Shown here: positions 14,745-18,705 of the stretch, in pieces
Layout: every line of letters begins with the position of its first letter
How positions within the stretch are numbered: position 1 is the stretch's first letter
Assembly: GCA_965365465.1 (NCBI GenBank)
Contig: CBDUBU010000043.1
Span: 1-18,705, forward strand
Direction: 5' to 3'
Source of the DNA: CBDUBU01 sp965365465
GTDB taxonomy: Bacteria > Bacteroidota > Rhodothermia > Rhodothermales > DASSAV01
Length of the DNA: 18,705 nt
The notes under the pieces: model-generated
What the model saw: only the letters and a program-made list of their open reading frames with translations
Told to the model about the DNA's origin: nothing
Databases searched by the model: none
Position numbers and translations under genes: made by a program

Positions 14745-16271
14745 CTAATGCATACAGCGAGCGCCCCCAGGGTTGGTATCTACCGGACGAAACTTCAGTA
14801 TCTTCCTGAGCAACACATTGGGTCGTCTCGACAATTCCGGGTCGTCTCCGACACGAGCTACGGTTCTGGTCACTCCATTACGCTCGTAAGTGACCGATAT
14901 GTCCGGACGCTGGCTCGTCAAGGCAACGAACTCATAGTAGGGAAGCATATATCCCTCAGCAGCGAACCGTTTCAATCGGGGAGCAGAGCTATCCACAATT
15001 CGCACCAGATCGTCCTGGTACGACGCAATGCGATACTCAGTCGGCATAAAGAGGTGATTGGAACGCAGCCCCTCGGTCTGAAGGTTGCTGAACATCGAAA
15101 AGCTGATTTCCGTCTTCAGTCCGAAATAAGGCGCAAATCCGTTCATCAATAGAAGAAGCGGAAATACGGCAAGCCCTGCGACACGCAACCTGAACGTATC
15201 AATCCCGGAAAAGGCAATCCTTAATCTATCCCACCTTAGCGCGCGCACGTAGATAACGATCAGAGCGCCGGCATACAGCACCCATACTCCTATATTGATG
15301 CTTTTGAGATAGGCTACCAGCCCTGAAACAGACTCAAAAAATGAATCCGGTCTGAAGAACTGATAAATCCAATTGCTGAAGAGCACGGAGCCCAGAACGA
15401 GCAGCGCCCCCTGAAACATGGTGCGGAGTGTGCCGTCATCGGCCCTGGCAGCTACCCATCGGCCTACGGAAGAACTTGCCCATTGTTCTCTCATTTGAGC
15501 CAGAAAATCGTAAGGGATAAACAGGAAGTAGACTGCATAGAGCATCGAGGAAAAGTCGTAGTATGTATGCTCCGGATTAAGCGCCAGCATGAAATGGAAC
15601 AGCATACCGACCAGAACCCCGGCAATGCGGGTGCGGCGAAAGATCAGCAGGATGGGAATCAAACCCTCAACAAAAATGGTCAGTCCCGGCGTAATCGCAA
15701 GCATCCAGGGCGCAGTTGGCAGCACAGGGTATGCCGTCGCAAGGTCTGAATAAAGCGTTGCCGCGCAGCTTACCGACGGATTGAAGAAATCCGTATTCAG
15801 CTTCTGGAAAACGGCAAAAAAGTACAGCACGATTAACTGGATGCGCACTGCCGGCGCAAACGCTGGAAACAGCTCCGGAATTGAAACCTTCTTCAGCCAT
15901 ACCGATCTCAGCAGAACCGTAAGAATCGTAAGGTTCACGAAAAAAGTGAACAGCCAGTGGTTCGACACGGCTGAAGGAAGATCGTTTATTACGGTTATAA
16001 TTTGTACAACAGTGAAGATCCCGAACCGCCCGATCGAAACAGGCTTTAAAAGAACACCAATGGCAGCAAGCGCGAGAAGAAGCTTTCCTATGCCGATCAA
16101 CCGTTCCGGGTAAGCAGCCAGATGGAATAGTGTGGCCGTTGCCCATAGAAAAGCAAAAATGCTGAAGGCATGTTGCAGGTGTTTTGCATAGGAAGTGTCG
16201 CTTTCTGAGACAGTGTGCGTTTCCCACCAGAGACTTGAAGTCGCAGGACGAGTTTTGGTAAGCAGGTTCAT
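14745..16271 (-). CDS. HTTM (vitamin-K-dependent carboxylase-like) integral membrane protein
   Basis: 508 residues. A cytoplasmic-looking N-terminus of about 30 residues precedes multiple helices (for example 34-52, 61-76, 83-95, 105-121, 143-155, 193-210, 216-231, 238-252), with more at about 286-302, 324-342 and 362-378 and a soluble C-terminal stretch of about 125 residues. YFFAVFQKLN (150-159) puts K157 in register with K273 of the HTTM-DCC protein, and GMLFHFMLALNPEH (222-235) gives the conserved His (H226). FSMFSNLQTEG (391-401) followed by NHL is a motif I associate with this membrane family. GGAGG (16284-16280) lies eight bases before the ATG, a good ribosome site. It is the first gene of the HTTM/MBOAT/SGNH/GMC cassette, after a 158-bp leader with two hairpins. 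Function is unknown; no DCC domain is attached. Confidence 0.76.
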   Translation of the reverse strand: MNLLTKTRPATSSLWWETHTVSESDTSYAKHLQHAFSIFAFLWATATLFHLAAYPERLIGIGKLLLALAAIGVLLKPVSIGRFGIFTVVQIITVINDLPSAVSNHWLFTFFVNLTILTVLLRSVWLKKVSIPELFPAFAPAVRIQLIVLYFFAVFQKLNTDFFNPSVSCAATLYSDLATAYPVLPTAPWMLAITPGLTIFVEGLIPILLIFRRTRIAGVLVGMLFHFMLALNPEHTYYDFSSMLYAVYFLFIPYDFLAQMREQWASSSVGRWVAARADDGTLRTMFQGALLVLGSVLFSNWIYQFFRPDSFFESVSGLVAYLKSINIGVWVLYAGALIVIYVRALRWDRLRIAFSGIDTFRLRVAGLAVFPLLLLMNGFAPYFGLKTEISFSMFSNLQTEGLRSNHLFMPTEYRIASYQDDLVRIVDSSAPRLKRFAAEGYMLPYYEFVALTSQRPDISVTYERNGVTRTVARVGDDPELSRRPNVLLRKILKFRPVDTNPGGARCMH

Positions 16272-16342
16272 TGATAGCCCCTCCGAGGAATCAACAAATA
16301 GCCATCAGTTAATAATAATTGAGATACTTGCATTTATATCTG

Positions 16343-16395
16343 GTCGATTTCCCGGAAGAGATCGACGCCTCTCACTTTATTCCCGGGTTTCCGGG
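16343..16395. repeat. Two hairpins in the leader before the first HTTM gene
   Basis: GTCGATTTC (16343-16351) and GAGATCGAC (16358-16366) form a 9-bp stem with one wobble pair and a 6-nt loop. Shortly after, CCCGG-GTTT-CCGGG (16382-16395) forms a second stem, followed on the plus strand by TATCTTTTC. Neither has a T-run on the minus strand, so neither is a canonical terminator of the phosphoribosyltransferase gene. They may stabilise or attenuate the transcript. No promoter could be assigned in this 158-bp gap. Confidence 0.4.
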
Positions 16396-16429
16396 TATCT
16401 TTTCATTTCTATAACTGCCCTGCACTGCC

Positions 16430-17485
16430 TCAAGCGTTCTTGCGCTGAGGCGCCTGCCTCGAGAATGCGGTGCGCACCAGATGTGCGAGGTGACGGGATT
16501 TTCCCCGAACCTTCTTTCGAATAATCGCCATGTAATCGTGCTTGTGACGATCCTGAAGAAGTGTGATTGCTCGACTCAAAATTGGCGCATCGGGATAAAT
16601 CATCTGCATCGTATCGACACAGAACACTGCCTTTTTTGTAATTGCTGCAATCTGGGTTGCTTGTCTCAGCGAGCTTTCAATAAACAGTTCCGCCCCCGAC
16701 TCCTTATAGGCTTTGGCCTTATATGCTCCATGCGCGTTGGCCTTCTTACGCGCAGCCTTATCGGGGTAATCCATCATTACCAATTTCTCATAGGCAATGC
16801 CATGCCTGGCAAGCCAGGACTCCGTCGCTTCCCGGTATTTCTCTAACCGGCACGTCACCAGCGTTCCGATTGGCTCCGATGGAAAGTAAATCGGATCAAC
16901 GTCGCTGACGAAGCGCTCATAGCAAACGCCATCGTCGTCTTCGTGCTCAAAAGGATCCCGGCACAATACCCCGTCGATGTCTACACAGCTCTTGGACAGA
17001 ATCCAGGAGTGCATAATGTTCCACTCGAAGATGCGGGGCAGGTTGAGTTCTTCACAGTAAAAATCTACTTCGTCTTTTCCTTTATCCGGCAATACGTATA
17101 CGGCTCCGTAATAAACGTCATGTGGAAGATTAGCCTGTGCGATCCGCTCTTTTACGGCGCGCATCGTTTGTCCCGAACGAATGCTGTCATCAACGACCAG
17201 CACCTTGAGTTTCGTCGTTGACAAATCATCAGGAGTCTGATCCTTGTAAAGCGAGGATCTCGTTGTAAATATCCTGGGGTGCTTGCGCTGCGCCACGGAA
17301 GCAATGATCCTGCCTTCTATCAGACCATCCAGATCCGTCAGCGGAAGATTCCGGTAAAGAGAAAGGAGGTTTGCCGCTAATAACCCGCTGCGAGGTATTC
17401 CAACGATAAGGTCTATGTCAGGGGGTAGCTTTTTTGCCCAGTCCAACATCTGGTCGCTTAACTGGGCAACGCTGCGGTAATTCAT
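16430..17485 (-). CDS. Phosphoribosyltransferase-HAD fusion protein
   Basis: 351 residues. Residues 1-150 are a type I phosphoribosyltransferase: DLIVGIPRSGLLAANLL (25-41) and the PRPP loop VLVVDDSIRSGQT (95-107), with the acidic pair D99/D100. Residues about 160-325 look like a HAD-superfamily domain: CVDIDGVLC (167-175) gives motif I (D169, D171), VTCRLEKYR (210-218) may be motif II, and AYKESGAELFIESS (259-272) the C-terminal motif with Glu-Ser-Ser where Asp residues are usual. The C-terminus is basic. Such fusions occur in some polysaccharide clusters, but the substrate is not known to me. An AAGG lies seven bases before the ATG and could serve as the ribosome site. The gene is 158 bp upstream of the HTTM cassette, so co-transcription is possible but not certain. 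Confidence 0.8.
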   Translation of the reverse strand: MNYRSVAQLSDQMLDWAKKLPPDIDLIVGIPRSGLLAANLLSLYRNLPLTDLDGLIEGRIIASVAQRKHPRIFTTRSSLYKDQTPDDLSTTKLKVLVVDDSIRSGQTMRAVKERIAQANLPHDVYYGAVYVLPDKGKDEVDFYCEELNLPRIFEWNIMHSWILSKSCVDIDGVLCRDPFEHEDDDGVCYERFVSDVDPIYFPSEPIGTLVTCRLEKYREATESWLARHGIAYEKLVMMDYPDKAARKKANAHGAYKAKAYKESGAELFIESSLRQATQIAAITKKAVFCVDTMQMIYPDAPILSRAITLLQDRHKHDYMAIIRKKVRGKSRHLAHLVRTAFSRQAPQRKNA

Positions 17486-17491
17486 GAATCA

Positions 17492-17528
17492 GCCTTACAT
17501 CTGGTGAAACTCCTGGAAAACATAAGGC
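17492..17528 (-). promoter_or_regulatory. Inverted repeat covering the ribosome site of the phosphoribosyltransferase gene
   Basis: TAAGGC (17497-17492, minus strand) contains the only plausible Shine-Dalgarno, AAGG, seven bases before the ATG. It is complementary to GCCTTA at 17528-17523. Pairing would close a 25-nt loop and hide the ribosome site. The stem is only 6 bp, so any control role is tentative. Confidence 0.25.
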
Positions 17529-17588
17529 CTGCTATAGATTCTTTACCCCTCTCGTTTGCCTCTTATCGCTGCGCATAGAGATCAACCG

Positions 17589-17669
17589 GGCTGCTCCTGG
17601 GCACCTGCATGGATATAGATAATTGGCGCATGAAAGATAAGGACAGGCTGCCATGCGCCCGGAGCAGCC
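17589..17669. repeat. Imperfect long inverted repeat between the T9SS gene and the phosphoribosyltransferase gene
   Basis: The left arm (17589-17612) starts GGCTGCTCCTGGGC and ends GCATGG. The right arm (17651-17669) is CCATGCGCCCGGAGCAGCC. They pair over 19 positions with one extra T and a 4-nt bulge (ACCT) in the left arm, around a 38-bp A/T-richer centre. It lies just past the stop of the T9SS gene (17775) and could be a transcript-end structure or a small mobile or repetitive element. No T-run follows. Confidence 0.5.
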
Positions 17670-17774
17670 GCAAATACAACGGCCAGGAATGCCCAAAGAT
17701 ATAAACTGATGCTCCGCCTTCAGACGTGCGTAGCGAAGCAGGCGCACCCGGCGCCCTTATGAGCAGGATCAGGC

Positions 17775-18686
17775 TCAATCGACAAGCATCATCTGCCTCA
17801 TGCTCCTGAACCCTCCCGCCTCCAGCTTGCAGAAGTACAATCCGCTGGCCAGGCCCCTGCTATGGAATACAGCCTCATGGTTGCCCGCCTCCTGTACTTC
17901 ATCGACAAGCACCGCAACCCTTTGCCCCAGCACGTTAAATACTTCTATCCTTACGGGAGCATCCGAAGGCAATCCATACCGGATCGTCGTAACAGCGCTA
18001 AACGGATTGGGATAGTTTTGATCCAGTTTGAAATCTGATGGAATCTCATCTATACCGACAATCAACATGGCATCCGTTTGATAGCGTACCCCTTGCCCTT
18101 CTACCGACCCGGTGATAGCGTCTTTCACCGAGACTATCTGAAGAGATGACTTCGCGCCGCCGTCTGCGGACGCTGCTTTCAGAAAAAGTGCTTCGTCAGG
18201 CAGAGCGCCCTCCGTAACGTCTGGCGTCATGTCATCATCCCCCTCTACAGAGATGAGTGCTTGTCCCTGCCTGACTACCCCCTGCCCAACGACCGTGCCG
18301 CGCTCTGTTTCAACCGATAAACGAACCTCTTCCATAGAACCGGGCGCCAGCACCAGCAGGGTGGCGTCCGGCCCCACACTGGCTTCCTGAGAGACCAATC
18401 CATGACTGGAAAGATAGGCTGTGGTTGTTCGCGCAGTTGCTGCCGTACCAGCGCCCTGGGCCTGAGGTTGGCCTGAATAAATCAAGGTGGATGCTCTCGA
18501 CAGATAGGCTTTGTATCCCTGGCCAGGCGCTAGCATTCCAATCGTGTTGACCCCATACTCAGGAAGGTAGACCCCTCCCCTCCCGCATTTCATGGCCTTC
18601 AGATCCTGTCTGATGCTTTTCAACGCCGACACCATCCGCGAACGGATCGAAGTCGCCAGCTTCATCCACAAGGGCGTGAAGTTCAC
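17775..18686 (-). CDS. Secreted/surface protein fragment with T9SS C-terminal sorting domain (5' end lost)
   Basis: The frame is open to the window end, so this is the 3' part of a larger gene. Residues about 25-70 (IRQDLKAMKCGRGGVYLPEY, then GVNTIGMLAPGQGYKAYL) match a conserved segment of large Bacteroidota/Rhodothermota surface proteins. Residues about 90-210 are beta-rich and resemble Ig-like or adhesin modules. The T9SS sorting domain follows (about 216-303): FKLDQNYPNPFSAVTTIRYG, IEVFNVLGQRVAVLVD, SGLYFCKLEAG, ending MLVD. The first 24 residues in this frame (18615 upward) are antisense to a GyrB/ParE-like reading and are probably not part of the protein. Protein and sorting role are clear at the C-terminus; the function of the missing portion is unknown. 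It lies upstream of, and on the same strand as, the phosphoribosyltransferase gene, 289 bp away. Confidence 0.78.
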   Translation of the reverse strand: MNFTPLWMKLATSIRSRMVSALKSIRQDLKAMKCGRGGVYLPEYGVNTIGMLAPGQGYKAYLSRASTLIYSGQPQAQGAGTAATARTTTAYLSSHGLVSQEASVGPDATLLVLAPGSMEEVRLSVETERGTVVGQGVVRQGQALISVEGDDDMTPDVTEGALPDEALFLKAASADGGAKSSLQIVSVKDAITGSVEGQGVRYQTDAMLIVGIDEIPSDFKLDQNYPNPFSAVTTIRYGLPSDAPVRIEVFNVLGQRVAVLVDEVQEAGNHEAVFHSRGLASGLYFCKLEAGGFRSMRQMMLVD

Positions 18687-18705
18687 CTTCGTCGACGAGC
18701 CGCGG
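18613..18705 (+). other. GyrB/ParE-type topoisomerase fragment running off the window
   Basis: Read on the plus strand, about 30 codons give FNADTIRERIEV followed by ASFIHKGVKFTFVDE. The second half aligns by eye with the conserved end of the GyrB ATPase/transducer region (SFLNxGVxIxLxDxR). Third codon positions are strongly G/C, unlike the T9SS gene on the opposite strand. An in-frame ATG exists at 18613, but the homology starts immediately, so this is an internal piece of a topoisomerase gene joined here, not a natural start. Confidence 0.55.

Noticed and set aside
15667..16227. 186-codon minus-strand frame inside the first HTTM gene
   Set aside because: A different frame of the same strand encodes a coherent membrane protein; this one is Cys/Arg/Ser-rich with no family features.
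17563..17778. Small minus-strand frames between the T9SS and phosphoribosyltransferase genes
   Set aside because: Start codon is TTG overlapping the T9SS stop, no ribosome site, no domain, and the sequence is occupied by an inverted repeat.
1..18705. CRISPR array, tRNA/rRNA genes, transposase or integrase genes
   Set aside because: No regularly spaced repeats, no tRNA-like cloverleaf, and no recognisable mobile-element protein in any frame.

Overview
The window is about 18.7 kb of a bacterial chromosome, roughly half G+C. It probably comes from the Bacteroidota/Rhodothermota/Balneolota group. The main reason is that a truncated gene at each edge encodes a secreted protein with a type IX secretion (T9SS, 'Por') C-terminal sorting domain, and few genes have strong Shine-Dalgarno sites. 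I cannot name the lineage more exactly. Apart from the left-edge gene, every confident complete gene lies on the minus strand, so the region is transcribed from right to left.

Layout in transcription order: (1) right edge, the 3' part of a T9SS-sorted protein (17775 upward), fused at the very end of the window to a stretch that reads on the plus strand as a GyrB/ParE-type topoisomerase fragment; (2) a phosphoribosyltransferase-HAD fusion (16430-17485); (3) a tight membrane/periplasm cassette: an HTTM (vitamin-K-carboxylase-like) membrane protein, an AlgI-type MBOAT acyltransferase, a membrane-anchored SGNH/DltD-AlgJ-like protein, a GMC flavoprotein with an Fe-S-type cysteine cluster, a small Tat-signal partner subunit, and a second HTTM protein fused to a DCC thiol-redox domain (8183-16271); (4) a 445-bp gap holding a probable terminator and a dyad; (5) a glycan cassette: GT2 glycosyltransferase, glucose-1-phosphate cytidylyltransferase (rfbF), SDR epimerase/dehydratase, sugar C-methyltransferase, GT4 glycosyltransferase and a GINT1-like five-bladed-propeller protein (1041-7737); (6) left edge, the 3' end of another T9SS-sorted protein on the plus strand, convergent with the glycan cassette.

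The glycan cassette looks like the maker of a CDP-activated, probably C-branched or methylated, sugar and its transfer to a surface glycan; the CDP-glucose 4,6-dehydratase expected for that route is not in the window. The HTTM/MBOAT/SGNH/GMC/Tat/HTTM-DCC cassette is the most unusual part. It combines a predicted Tat-exported, quinone-type sugar/alcohol dehydrogenase, an acyl-transfer pair, and two paralogous integral-membrane proteins that keep a lysine and a histidine of the vitamin-K-dependent carboxylase fold. I know of no described pathway with this combination. A speculative reading is a cell-surface modification system in which a quinone reduced by the dehydrogenase serves the HTTM proteins.
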